From Achromobacter sp. (GTDB lineage: Bacteria > Pseudomonadota > Gammaproteobacteria > Burkholderiales > Burkholderiaceae_B): a stretch of DNA of 16,446 nucleotides. Every line of letters starts with the position of its first letter. Position 1 is the first letter of the stretch. The notes beneath the pieces are model-generated. The model saw only the letters and a list, made by a program, of their open reading frames with translations, made no database searches and had not been told where the DNA came from. Positions 6,690-13,941 of this stretch are shown here, piece after piece. Made by a program: the position numbers and the translations under genes. The stretch is from NCBI GenBank assembly GCA_003454835.1, contig DMTA01000179.1:956-17401 (forward strand), in the 5' to 3' direction.

Positions 6690-7784
6690 ATGCAACGACG
6701 TTCATTCCTGAAGCGCGCCAGCCTGGGCGCCGCCGCTGGCGCCGCCGTCAGCGCGCCCGCGTTTGGCCAGGACATGCCCTCGGTAAGCTGGCGCCTGTCT
6801 TCAGGCTTTCCCAGCGCCCTGGACCTGCGCGTCGGCGCCGCCGAAAACTTCTGCAAATTCGTTGCCGAATCCACGGGCGGCAAGTTCAACATTCGCCACT
6901 TTCCGGACGGCGAAGTCGTTGCCGCCGCCGACCTGATGGAAGCCGTGTCCACGAAAAAGGTGGAATGCGGCCACGTCTCCTCGCGCCTCTACTACACCAA
7001 GAATCCCGCGTTCAGTTTCGACGCGGCGGTGCCGTTCGGCCTGAACGCGCGCCAGATGAACGCCTGGATGAGCGAAGGCGGGGGCCTGCGCCTGACGCGC
7101 GAACTCTTCAAGCCCGAAAAGATCATCAACTTTCCGCTGGGCAACACCGGCGCCCAGATGGGCGGCTGGTACGTCAAGGAAATCAAGCGCACCGGCGACT
7201 TGAAAGATCTGAAGATGCGGGTCGGCGGGTTGGCCGGCGACGTGCTGTCCCGTCTGGGCGTCGTGCCCCAGCAGGCCGACCTGGCCAAGTTGGCCGAGGC
7301 CTTTGAAAAGGATGGCCTGCAGGCCGTGGCGGGCGCGGGCGCGTACGAGGACGCCAAGCTCGGCCTGAATAAAGTAGCTAAGTATTACTACGCACCTGGT
7401 TGGTGGGCGGGCGGCGAGCAGCTGTCGCTCTATATCAACGACGAAGCGTGGAACCAGTTGCCCAAGCACTACCAGGCCGTGGTGCAGTCGGCCGCGTTGG
7501 CCGCGCACACCACTGCGACGGCCCGGTACGACGCGCTCAACCCCCAGGCGCTTGCGCAATTGACCTCGAACGGCGCGCAAGTGCGCGCTTTCCCCAGATC
7601 GATCATGGACGCCGCGTTCGAGGCCTCACAGCAGGTCTACAACGACATGAGCGCCAAAGACCCCAGATTCAAGGCGTTGCATGATAGTTACATGGGCTTT
7701 CGCGACAGCGAGATGCCGTGGTTTCGCCTGACTGAGGGCGCGTTCGGCCAATATCTGGCCGTGGCGCTGTCGGCCAGGAGTTAG
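6690..7784 (+). CDS. TRAP-type transporter substrate-binding protein (DctP family), Tat-exported
   Basis: 364-residue periplasmic binding protein. The N-terminus MQRRSFLKRASLGAAAGAAV has a twin-arginine motif (RRSFLK), then a hydrophobic stretch and a likely cleavage after AFG-Q. The mature part has the DctP layout, with VSWRLSSGFPSALD, DLMEAVSTKKVECGH, and KYYYAPGWWAGGEQLSLYIN, close to the TakP/alpha-keto-acid or lactate-binding branch. TRAP systems also need DctQ and DctM membrane subunits; neither is in the window, so it is an orphan here or works with a partner elsewhere. The start is secure: AGGAG lies 7 bases before the ATG. The ligand is not determinable by eye; a carboxylate is the usual expectation. 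Confidence 0.9.
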   Translation: MQRRSFLKRASLGAAAGAAVSAPAFGQDMPSVSWRLSSGFPSALDLRVGAAENFCKFVAESTGGKFNIRHFPDGEVVAAADLMEAVSTKKVECGHVSSRLYYTKNPAFSFDAAVPFGLNARQMNAWMSEGGGLRLTRELFKPEKIINFPLGNTGAQMGGWYVKEIKRTGDLKDLKMRVGGLAGDVLSRLGVVPQQADLAKLAEAFEKDGLQAVAGAGAYEDAKLGLNKVAKYYYAPGWWAGGEQLSLYINDEAWNQLPKHYQAVVQSAALAAHTTATARYDALNPQALAQLTSNGAQVRAFPRSIMDAAFEASQQVYNDMSAKDPRFKALHDSYMGFRDSEMPWFRLTEGAFGQYLAVALSARS

Positions 7785-7797
7785 GAGGAAGCCCGCG

Positions 7798-7812
7798 CCG
7801 AATGGCATTCGG
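7798..7812 (+). terminator. Weak hairpin after the TRAP gene
   Basis: CCGAATG-g-CATTCGG is a perfect 7-bp inverted repeat 14 bp after the stop. The following sequence is only moderately T-rich, so this is a poor terminator candidate. A related sequence, GGCATTCGAGTTTC, recurs near 7887-7900. Positions 7845-7859 hold an A/T tract (six T, AC, seven A) that may bend the DNA upstream of the next gene. Confidence 0.3.
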
Positions 7813-7904
7813 TGAGTTTCAGGGTTTGTGCTAGTAACCACACGTTTTTTACAAAAAAATGGGCGGTTTTGAGGCTTTTGTTGAACGGCATTCGAGTTTC
7901 GGCC

Positions 7905-8038
7905 TGATACAAAGGAGTAATATCCCGGGTCTTGACGCGCATACATGCGGCCTTTAGGCGGCATCGACGTCAATCCGGCAGGATTACATCAGCCCGGATT
8001 ACCAATATTCCGAGACAGACTTTAAGGTGGTAACAACC
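7905..8038 (+). promoter_or_regulatory. Promoter and structured leader of the amino-acid importer, with possible leader ORF
   Basis: TGATACAAA (7905-7913) looks like an extended -10 element; TTGAAC at 7881-7886 is too distant (21 bp) to be a normal -35. Downstream, TTGACG (7932-7937) pairs with CGTCAA (7968-7973), enclosing ATGCGGCC (7945-7952), loop TTTA, and GGCGGCAT (7957-7964) with one mismatch. A 26-codon ORF runs from ATG 7945 to TAA 8023-8025, the stop touching the AAGGTGG ribosome site of the next gene. It contains four Leu, two Ile and one Val codon, three of the Leu codons being TTA. The ORF lacks its own good ribosome site, so its translation is unproven. Confidence 0.3.
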
Positions 8039-9193
8039 ATGCAATCCAAGACCAAAAAGCTGCTGGCCGCGCTGATCGCCGCCGGTATCGTCCCGGCTGC
8101 CCACGCTGCCGACATCAAGCTGGGCGTGGCTGAAGCCCTGTCCGGCGGCGCCGCCCAGTACGGCGTGTCGATCCGCAACGGTTTCCAGCTCGCTGCCGAC
8201 GAAATCAATGCCGCAGGCGGCATCAACGGCAACAAGATCGTCCTGGTTATCGAAGACGAACAAGGCAAGAAAGAAGAAGCCATCAACGTCTTCAAGAAGC
8301 TGATCTTCAAGGACAACGTCCTGATGGTCTTCGGTCCCACCCTGTCGAACTCCGCCCAGGCCGCCGACCCGGTCGCCCAGGCCGCCAAGACGGTTGCCTT
8401 CGGCACCTCCAACACCGCTGACGGCATCACCTCCATCGGCAACTACGTCTTCCGCAACTCGGTCACCGAAGCCGACGTGCTGCCCGCCACCATCTCCACC
8501 GTCAAGGCCAAGACCGGCCTGAAGAACGTGGCGGTGCTCTACGGCAACGACGACGTCTTCACCAAGAGCGGCTACGACAACTTCAAGAAGGCCCTGGAAG
8601 ACCAGAAGATCCCGGTCACCACGACCGAAACGTTCGCCAAGGGCGACGTGGACTTCAAGGCCCAGCTCACCAAGATCAAGGGCACCAACCCCGACGCCAT
8701 CGTGCTGTCCGCACTGCTGGCCGAAGGCGCCCCGATCATGGTCCAGGCCCGCCAGCTTGGTCTGAACGTGCCGGTCATCGGCGGCAACGGCATGAACTCG
8801 GTCAAGATTTTCGACCTGGCGCCGGGCGGCGCGTCGAACAATCTGTGGATCGGCAGCCCGTGGTCGATCGAGAACAAGGCCCCCGAGAACGTCAAGTTCA
8901 TCGACGCCTACAAGGCCAAGTTCACGAATGCCCCCGACCAGTTCGCGGCGCAGTCGTATGACGCCATGTACATCGTTGCCCAGGCCCTGAAGAACACCAA
9001 GATCACCGGTGAACTGGCCAAGGACCGCGCAGCCCTGCGCGATGCCCTGCCGTCCGTGACGTGGACCGGCGCCACCGGCCCGTTCAAGTTCCGCCAGGCC
9101 AACGACCGCGCCGGCAAGCCGGCCGGTTACGACGCCGACCAGGCGCCGATCGTCAGCGTGACCAAGGACGGCAAGTACGTCATCGAGAAGTAA
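8039..9193 (+). CDS. livJ: Branched-chain amino acid ABC transporter substrate-binding protein (LivJ/LivK type)
   Basis: 384-residue periplasmic binding protein (Peripla_BP_6 fold). Signal peptide is about 1-23 (KTKKLLAALIAAGIV, cleavage after AHA). The mature protein begins ADIKLGVAEALSGGAAQYG, and carries NGFQLAADEINAAGGING and the FGPTLSNSAQA ligand-loop region, typical of this group. The start is set by AAGGTGG 8 bases before ATG 8039; a GTG four codons earlier has no site of its own. Relatives bind Leu/Ile/Val but also other amino acids, amides, urea or aromatic acids, so livJ is a family label. It is the first gene of the liv cluster and is followed by a strong terminator, as expected for a binding protein needed in excess. 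Confidence 0.93.
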   Translation: MQSKTKKLLAALIAAGIVPAAHAADIKLGVAEALSGGAAQYGVSIRNGFQLAADEINAAGGINGNKIVLVIEDEQGKKEEAINVFKKLIFKDNVLMVFGPTLSNSAQAADPVAQAAKTVAFGTSNTADGITSIGNYVFRNSVTEADVLPATISTVKAKTGLKNVAVLYGNDDVFTKSGYDNFKKALEDQKIPVTTTETFAKGDVDFKAQLTKIKGTNPDAIVLSALLAEGAPIMVQARQLGLNVPVIGGNGMNSVKIFDLAPGGASNNLWIGSPWSIENKAPENVKFIDAYKAKFTNAPDQFAAQSYDAMYIVAQALKNTKITGELAKDRAALRDALPSVTWTGATGPFKFRQANDRAGKPAGYDADQAPIVSVTKDGKYVIEK

Positions 9194-9200
9194 GCAGTAC

Positions 9201-9263
9201 GCATCCCCGCGCGGGGGGATGCGCCTTGCGGATGGCCTGCCGGCCGTCCGCAAGGCGCTTTTT
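9201..9263 (+). terminator. Rho-independent terminator between the binding protein and livH, with a preceding hairpin
   Basis: GCGCCTTGCGGA (9221-9232) pairs perfectly with TCCGCAAGGCGC (9247-9258), followed by TTTTT (9259-9263). A preceding hairpin, GCATCCCC (9201-9208) with GGGGATGC (9215-9222), shares two bases with it. Partial read-through would lower permease and ATPase levels relative to binding protein. Confidence 0.9.
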
Positions 9264-9288
9264 ATCGCAGGGCCGTCCCAAGTAGAAA

Positions 9289-9332
9289 GCTTCCCCGGAA
9301 GCAGAAAAGACCTCGCTGTGGGCACGGCGAGG
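9289..9332 (+). promoter_or_regulatory. Two further small hairpins in the leader of livH
   Basis: GCTTCC-cc-GGAAGC (9289-9302) and CCTCGC (9311-9316) with GCGAGG (9327-9332). They lie between the internal terminator and livH. They may protect the 3' portion of the mRNA or shape read-through; no clear promoter boxes were found in 9264-9361. Confidence 0.35.
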
Positions 9333-9361
9333 TGGCCCTCTCAGATCTGGAAAGTCCCATC

Positions 9362-10243
9362 ATGTTCGAACAACAATTCGTCAATGCCTTGTCGCTGGGC
9401 TGTGTGTATGCACTGTTCGCGCTCGGCTTCACGCTGATCTTCGGCGTGCTCGGGGTGATCAACCTGGCGCATGGCGCCGTCTTCATGGTTGGCGCCTACG
9501 CAGCACTCGTCGTGGTCCAGCAGTTCAGCCTGCCCTTGTGGGCCGCGCTGATGGTCGCGTTCTTCGTCGCCGGCTTCACCGGGGTCATCATCGACTACCT
9601 GGTCCTCAAGCCGCTGCGCAAGCGCAACGCACCCCACCTGATTCCCATGATCGCCACCATCGGTGTCGGCATCATTCTGAACAACGGCGCCCAAAGCATC
9701 TTTGGCGCCAGCAACCTGCGCTTCCCGCACGGCACCGTGCCCGAGGAAGTCATCGAGGTTGCCGGCCTGCACCTGACCGTCATCGAACTGGGCATCATCT
9801 TCCTGTCGTTCGCGCTGATGGCCGTGCTGATGTACGTCATGCGCCGCACGCAATTCGGCCGCGCGCTGCGCGCCATCGCCGAATCGCCCAAGGCCGCCTG
9901 GCTGCTGGGCATCAACGTCGAAAAGCTGTTCATCACCACCTCGTTCGCCGCGGCCGCTTTGGGCGGCGTGGCCGGCGTGCTGATCGGCCTGTACTCGAAC
10001 GCGCTGTTCCCCCTGATGGGCCAGCCGATGCTGCACAAGGGCATCGCGGTCATCATCCTGGGCGGCATGGGAGACATCCGCGGCGCCATGCTGGGCGGTC
10101 TCTTCCTGGGCTTCGCCGAGGTGCTGTCCGTGGCTTACATCGGGTCCACCATGCGCGACGCGGTGGCTTTCGGCCTGCTGTTCCTGATCCTGCTGGTCCG
10201 CCCGCAAGGTCTGTTCGGCAAAGTGGTTCAACGCAAGGCTTAA
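9362..10243 (+). CDS. livH: Branched-chain amino acid ABC transporter permease LivH
   Basis: 293-residue integral inner-membrane permease, one half of the LivH/LivM pair. It shows the hallmark N-terminal region VYALFALGFTLIFGVLGVINLAHGAVFMVGAY spread over residues 15-46 and the C-terminal ILGGMGDIRGAMLGGLFLGF coupling region. About eight membrane segments are expected. ATG 9362 is preceded by a modest GGAAAG site at about 7-8 bases; a start at 9332 would add ten polar residues without support. It is followed by livM after 3 bp. The length is normal for the family. Confidence 0.94.
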   Translation: MFEQQFVNALSLGCVYALFALGFTLIFGVLGVINLAHGAVFMVGAYAALVVVQQFSLPLWAALMVAFFVAGFTGVIIDYLVLKPLRKRNAPHLIPMIATIGVGIILNNGAQSIFGASNLRFPHGTVPEEVIEVAGLHLTVIELGIIFLSFALMAVLMYVMRRTQFGRALRAIAESPKAAWLLGINVEKLFITTSFAAAALGGVAGVLIGLYSNALFPLMGQPMLHKGIAVIILGGMGDIRGAMLGGLFLGFAEVLSVAYIGSTMRDAVAFGLLFLILLVRPQGLFGKVVQRKA

Positions 10244-10246
10244 GGT

Positions 10247-11122
10247 ATGAGCGGATTCGAAAATTTCTGGGCCATCTACGGCAACCTGGTGCTGACGCTT
10301 GGCACCAATGCACTCCTGGCCCTCTCCATCTGGCTGACGCTGGCCTGCGGCATGCTGGCCATGGCCAACGCCGCCTTCATGGGCATCGGGGCGTACGCCG
10401 CCGCGCTGCTCACCATGAATTACGACGCCCCGTTCGCGGTGGCGCTGGCTGGCGGCATGGCCGCGCCCGCGCTGGTGGCGGCCCTCATCGGTCTGCCAAC
10501 GTTGCGGCTGTCCGGGGTCTACCTGGCAATGGCCACGCTGGGCTTCGGTGAAGTGGTCCGCGTGACCATCCTGAACACCGAATCCATCACCGGCGGCGCG
10601 CTGGGCCTGAACGGTATTCCGCAGCTCACGCAGTGGTGGCATGTGCTGCTGGCCGTCATCATCGTGCTGTTCGTGCTGTGGCGCGTGCGTGCTTCCAAGA
10701 TCGGCCGTTCGTTCGACGCCATCCGTGGCGACGAGACGGCGGCTGGCCTGATGGGCATCGACGTGCGTTCGAACAAGATGCTGGCCTTCGTGGCCGGTGC
10801 GGTCATCGCTGGCCTGGCCGGCGCCCTGAACGCGCACCTCACGTTCTTCATTGGTCCCAACGAGTACGGCTTCGACCGCGGCGTCGAAATCCTGACGATG
10901 GCGATCCTCGGCGGCATCGGCGGCCTGGCCGGTCCCGTGATCGGCAGCTTCATCATTACGACGCTGCCGGAATTGCTGCGCGGATTCGCCGATCTGCGCC
11001 TGATCGCGAATGGAGTGATCCTGGTGGTGATTGTGCTGTTCCTGCCGCAAGGCATCTGGGATCCGGCGCGCTTCAAGCGCTGGATGCGTCAAGGCCGCCA
11101 GGGGGGGAAGCGTCATGCTTGA
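10247..11122 (+). CDS. livM: Branched-chain amino acid ABC transporter permease LivM
   Basis: 291-residue second permease of the importer. Recognisable parts are the hydrophobic N-terminal half with NAAFMGIGAYAAALLTMNY, the GLPTLRLSGVYLAMATLGFGEVVR motif typical of LivM, GGALGLNGIP, and the C-terminal ILTMAILGGIGGLAGPVIGS. It is shorter than E. coli LivM (about 425 residues) but matches the common short form. AAGG lies just ahead of the ATG. The last 8 bases overlap the livG start, indicating coupled translation. Confidence 0.94.
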   Translation: MSGFENFWAIYGNLVLTLGTNALLALSIWLTLACGMLAMANAAFMGIGAYAAALLTMNYDAPFAVALAGGMAAPALVAALIGLPTLRLSGVYLAMATLGFGEVVRVTILNTESITGGALGLNGIPQLTQWWHVLLAVIIVLFVLWRVRASKIGRSFDAIRGDETAAGLMGIDVRSNKMLAFVAGAVIAGLAGALNAHLTFFIGPNEYGFDRGVEILTMAILGGIGGLAGPVIGSFIITTLPELLRGFADLRLIANGVILVVIVLFLPQGIWDPARFKRWMRQGRQGGKRHA

Positions 11123-11903
11123 GCTGTCCTCCGTCTCCAAGAGCTTTGGCGGTCTGCATGTGCTGCATGACGTCAGTCTGTCCGTGCCCGAAGGCGCCAT
11201 CTTCGGCCTGATCGGCCCGAACGGCGCCGGCAAAACCACGGTCTTCAACCTGATCACCGGCCTCTTGCCGCCCAGCGGCGGCGCCATCACGTTCCAGGGC
11301 GAAAGCGTCCTGCGCAAAAAGCCGCACAGCATCACGCGCATGGGCATTGCCCGCACATTCCAGAACATCCGTCTGTTCAAGGAAATGACGCTGCTGGAAA
11401 ACGTCGTTGTGGGCGCCTACCGCCACATGAACTACGGTTTTCCCAGCCTGCTGCTGGGCCTGCCCGGCTACCGCGAGCACGAGCAGCGCGCCCGCGAACG
11501 CGCGCATGAATTGCTGACGTGGATGCGCCTGGATCACAAGGCCAATGATCTGGCCGACAACCTGTCCTACGGCGAACAGCGCCGCCTGGAGCTGGCGCGC
11601 GCGCTGGCCACCGAGCCCAAGCTGCTGCTGCTGGACGAGCCCGTCGCCGGCATGAACACCGGCGAACGCGCCGAACTGATGCGCGAGATCCTGGCAATCC
11701 GCGACCGCGGATACACCATCCTCATGATCGAGCACGACATGCGCTTCGTCATGGGCCTGTGCGAACGCATCGCGGTGCTGAACTTCGGCAAGATCATCGC
11801 CTGCGGCGGTCCCGAGGAAATCCGCAACAACGAGCAGGTCATCGAGGCCTACCTGGGCCGCGAAGACGACGAAGACACCGAACAAGCGGAGGCCGCCAAA
11901 TGA
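11115..11903 (+). CDS. livG: Branched-chain amino acid ABC transporter ATPase LivG
   Basis: 262-residue ATPase. Walker A GPNGAGKTT at 34-42, Q-loop Gln83 in ARTFQNIRLF, signature LSYGEQRRLE at 150-159, Walker B LLLLDEP at 170-176, and switch His207 in MIEHDMRFV. The LSYGEQ variant and VAGMNTGE after Walker B are characteristic of LivG rather than LivF. The C-terminus ends in an acidic tail (REDDEDTEQAE). The start ATG 11115 follows a G-rich ribosome site (GGGGGAAG) and lies inside the end of livM; an upstream in-frame start at 11031 is not supported. The stop overlaps livF by 4 bp. Confidence 0.95.
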   Translation: MLELSSVSKSFGGLHVLHDVSLSVPEGAIFGLIGPNGAGKTTVFNLITGLLPPSGGAITFQGESVLRKKPHSITRMGIARTFQNIRLFKEMTLLENVVVGAYRHMNYGFPSLLLGLPGYREHEQRARERAHELLTWMRLDHKANDLADNLSYGEQRRLELARALATEPKLLLLDEPVAGMNTGERAELMREILAIRDRGYTILMIEHDMRFVMGLCERIAVLNFGKIIACGGPEEIRNNEQVIEAYLGREDDEDTEQAEAAK

Positions 11904-12610
11904 GCGCCATGCTGGAAGTCCGCGGACTCGAGGTCAACTACGGCCACATCGAAGCCGTTCGCGGCATCGACCTGGACCTGAACGCCAACGAAATCACCGC
12001 CTTGGTCGGCGCCAACGGCGCCGGCAAGTCGACCACGCTGCTGGCGCTGTCGGGCCTCTTGCCCAAGGCGCGCGGCCGCATCCTCTTCGAGGGCGAAGAC
12101 GTCACCAACCTCGCGCCGAACCAGCTGGTGGCGCGCGGCATCGTGCAGGTGCCGGAAGGCCGGGCCATTCTCACCACCATGACGGTGCTGGAAAACCTGG
12201 AACTCGGCGCCTACCGCCGCGGCCTCAAGAACGTCGCCACCGATCTGGAATACGTGTTCAACCTGTTCCCGCGCCTGAAGGAACGGATCAACGGCATGGC
12301 CGGCAACCTGTCCGGCGGCGAACAGCAGATGCTCGCCATCGGCCGCGCCCTGATGGCCAAGCCGCGCCTGTTGCTTCTGGACGAGCCGTCGATGGGCCTG
12401 GCGCCGATCGTGGTCCAGGAAATCTTCCGTTCGCTGCGCGCCATCAACGCCGACGGCCTCACGCTGTTCCTCGTCGAACAGAACGTGCGCCAGGCCTTGA
12501 AGATCGCGCAGCACGGCTACGTGCTTGAAAACGGCGCGTTGGCGCTGAAGGGCACCGGCCGCGAACTGCTGGGCCATCCCCGCGTTCTCGAAGCCTATCT
12601 GGGCGCCTGA
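11900..12610 (+). CDS. livF: Branched-chain amino acid ABC transporter ATPase LivF
   Basis: 236-residue second ATPase; it pairs with LivG to drive the LivHM permease. Walker A GANGAGKST at 37-45, VPEGR at 84-88 (a LivF signature), LSGGEQQML at 137-145, Walker B LLLLDEP at 157-163. The usual switch His is replaced by Gln in LVEQN (191-195), which is normal for LivF. GGAGG is positioned 7 bases before ATG 11900, and the ATGA overlap with livG (11900-11903) implies coupling. Last gene of the cluster; a hairpin follows 38 bp later. Confidence 0.95.
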   Translation: MSAMLEVRGLEVNYGHIEAVRGIDLDLNANEITALVGANGAGKSTTLLALSGLLPKARGRILFEGEDVTNLAPNQLVARGIVQVPEGRAILTTMTVLENLELGAYRRGLKNVATDLEYVFNLFPRLKERINGMAGNLSGGEQQMLAIGRALMAKPRLLLLDEPSMGLAPIVVQEIFRSLRAINADGLTLFLVEQNVRQALKIAQHGYVLENGALALKGTGRELLGHPRVLEAYLGA

Positions 12611-12648
12611 GCGGGCAGGGGGCGTCTGATCCGTCCCCTTGACAAGAT

Positions 12649-12681
12649 TTGCGGCTGCCGCCTTGTGGCGGTCAGCCGCAA
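12649..12681 (+). terminator. Hairpin ending the liv transcript
   Basis: TTGCGGCTG (12649-12657) pairs with CAGCCGCAA (12673-12681), continued inside by CCGCC-TTGT-GGCGG with one bulged T. This is a 14-bp stem. The sequence after it (GCCACCTGGATTCTTT) has only scattered T, so it is a strong hairpin with an imperfect tail. Confidence 0.6.
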
Positions 12682-12701
12682 GCCACCTGGATTCTTTCCA
12701 C

Positions 12702-12732
12702 TTGCCCATTTTTTGAGCATCCGTGTTAGAAT
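12702..12732 (+). promoter_or_regulatory. Candidate promoter P1 of rplM-rpsI
   Basis: TGTTAGAAT (12724-12732) is an extended -10 element (TG, one base, TAGAAT). TTGCCC at 12702-12707 is a possible -35, with long 19-bp spacing. It lies in an AT-rich stretch just after the liv hairpin, as expected for a ribosomal-protein promoter. Predicted leader is about 175 nt. Confidence 0.5.
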
Positions 12733-12750
12733 TTCAGGCTTTCCCTCATT

Positions 12751-12778
12751 TTGACCTTTGCACGGGCGGATTCATAAC
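12751..12778 (+). promoter_or_regulatory. Candidate second promoter P2 of rplM-rpsI
   Basis: TTGACC (12751-12756, five of six consensus bases) and CATAAC (12773-12778, four of six) at 16-bp spacing. This is weaker at the -10 than P1; it could be a tandem promoter or chance. Confidence 0.3.
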
Positions 12779-12815
12779 GCTTAGGCGGGGGGCGATTAAG
12801 GGCTGGAATTTGTGG

Positions 12816-12887
12816 CCTTAGGCGTAGCCCAAGGACTGTAATTGCGGCCTAGTTTGGGAAAGAACACTGGCGGGATGTTCCGGCCAG
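12816..12887 (+). promoter_or_regulatory. Structured 5' leader of rplM
   Basis: Two hairpins lie in the leader. CCTTaGGC (12816-12823) pairs with GCCcAAGG (12827-12834). CTGGCGG (12867-12873) pairs with CC-g-GCCAG (12880-12887). An A/T-rich stretch, AAATTTTTATTCTT, then leads to the AGGA ribosome site. In E. coli ribosomal protein L13 represses its own rplM-rpsI mRNA, so an autoregulatory role is plausible but not shown. Confidence 0.35.
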
Positions 12888-12914
12888 AGCAAATTTTTAT
12901 TCTTAGGAACCATC

Positions 12915-13343
12915 ATGAAGACCTTTGTGGCCAAGCCGCATGAAGTCCAACGTGACTGGTTTGTGATCGACGCCAAGGGCAAAGTCCTCGGTCGTGTGGC
13001 CAGCGAAGTCGCACGTCGTCTGCGTGGCAAGCACAAACCTGAATTCACGCCTCACGTTGATACTGGTGACTACATCGTCATCATCAACGCGTCCGATATC
13101 GTTGTTACCGGTGCCAAGGCGAAGGACAAGAAGTACTTCCGCCACACGACGTACCCGGGCGGTATCCGTGAAACGAACTTCGAGAAAATGCAAGAGCGTT
13201 TTCCCGGCCGTGCCATTCAGAAGGCCGTCAAGGGCATGCTGCCCAAGGGTCCTCTGGGCTACGCCATGATCAAGAAGCTTAAGGTCTATGCCGGTGCCGA
13301 GCACCCGCATACCGCCCAGCAGCCCAAGACGCTGGATCTCTAA
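12915..13343 (+). CDS. rplM: 50S ribosomal protein L13
   Basis: 142-residue L13, full length. Family hallmarks are [19 protein letters not shown] near the N-terminus, [21 protein letters not shown], and the end [16 protein letters not shown]. It binds 23S rRNA early in large-subunit assembly. The ATG follows an AGGA site 6-7 bases upstream. It is cotranscribed with rpsI, 9 bp downstream, the near-universal bacterial pairing. Its codons are less GC-rich at third positions than the flanking transporters (for example frequent GGT, CGT, GTT), as usual for a highly expressed gene. Confidence 0.99.
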   Translation: MKTFVAKPHEVQRDWFVIDAKGKVLGRVASEVARRLRGKHKPEFTPHVDTGDYIVIINASDIVVTGAKAKDKKYFRHTTYPGGIRETNFEKMQERFPGRAIQKAVKGMLPKGPLGYAMIKKLKVYAGAEHPHTAQQPKTLDL

Positions 13344-13352
13344 GGAAACGCC

Positions 13353-13745
13353 ATGATCGGTAACTGGAATTACGGAACCGGCCGTCGCAAAACTTCGGTG
13401 GCTCGCGTTTTCATCAAGAAGGGCACTGGCAAGATCGTCGTCAACGGCAAGCCCGTCGACGAGTTCTTCGCTCGTGAAACCGGCCGTATGGTCGTGCGCC
13501 AGCCGCTGGAACTGACCGGCCACCTGGAATCGTTTGACATCAAGGTCAACGTGCACGGCGGCGGCGAAACCGGCCAAGCCGGCGCAATCCGTCACGGCAT
13601 CACGCGTGCCCTGATCGATTACGACGCCACGCTGAAGCCCTCGCTGTCGCAAGCTGGCTTTGTCACGCGCGATGCCCGTGAAGTCGAACGTAAGAAGGTC
13701 GGCTTCCGCAAAGCGCGTCGTCGCAAGCAGTTCAGCAAGCGTTAA
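13353..13745 (+). CDS. rpsI: 30S ribosomal protein S9
   Basis: 130-residue S9, full length. It opens with [17 protein letters not shown], has [18 protein letters not shown] in the middle, and ends in the basic tail [11 protein letters not shown] that reaches the P-site tRNA in the ribosome. AGGA lies 6 bases before the ATG within the 9-bp gap after rplM. The operon ends at the terminator 8 bp after the stop. Confidence 0.99.
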   Translation: MIGNWNYGTGRRKTSVARVFIKKGTGKIVVNGKPVDEFFARETGRMVVRQPLELTGHLESFDIKVNVHGGGETGQAGAIRHGITRALIDYDATLKPSLSQAGFVTRDAREVERKKVGFRKARRRKQFSKR

Positions 13746-13753
13746 TGCCCTGC

Positions 13754-13779
13754 AAAAAGCCCGCTTCGGCGGGCTTTTT
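13754..13779 (+). terminator. Rho-independent terminator of rplM-rpsI
   Basis: AAAAAGCCCGC (13754-13764), loop TTCG, GCGGGCTTTTT (13769-13779). A UUCG tetraloop, A/T-extended stem and U-run make this a textbook terminator; the A-run on the left would also permit function on the opposite strand. Confidence 0.96.
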
Positions 13780-13906
13780 GTTTTTGGGCCGGCAATGCTG
13801 TGTCATCGCTGGCCCTGCGTGGAACTCCGCGCCGCCCGCCCGGTCGGAAAAAAGGTTTGCAGTGCCAAAACCGGCACGCTGGCGCAATACCCCGTTTCCC
13901 GAGCGA

Positions 13907-13912
13907 TACAAT
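13907..13912 (+). promoter_or_regulatory. Candidate -10 box for argC
   Basis: TACAAT lies 30 bp upstream of the argC ATG, a good -10 match. No convincing -35 is seen around 13884-13890. A small inverted repeat, GTGCC-aaaacc-GGCAC, precedes it at 13863-13878. The remainder of 13780-13941 shows nothing further. Confidence 0.35.
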
Positions 13913-13941
13913 CGTCATTCGTTCTCCGAAGAGCATCCATC

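Noticed and set aside
7911..7934. AAAGGAG at 7911-7917 as the ribosome site of the short leader ORF
   Set aside because: It is 27 bases before ATG 7945, and no in-frame start lies at the proper distance; it overlaps the predicted -10 region and is likely coincidental.
9341..11380. Open frame of 679 codons on the minus strand, opposite livH, livM and livG
   Set aside because: It mirrors the codon frame of clear plus-strand genes; its His/Gln/Arg/Asp-rich composition is typical of antisense reading of GC-rich coding DNA, and no domain is recognisable.
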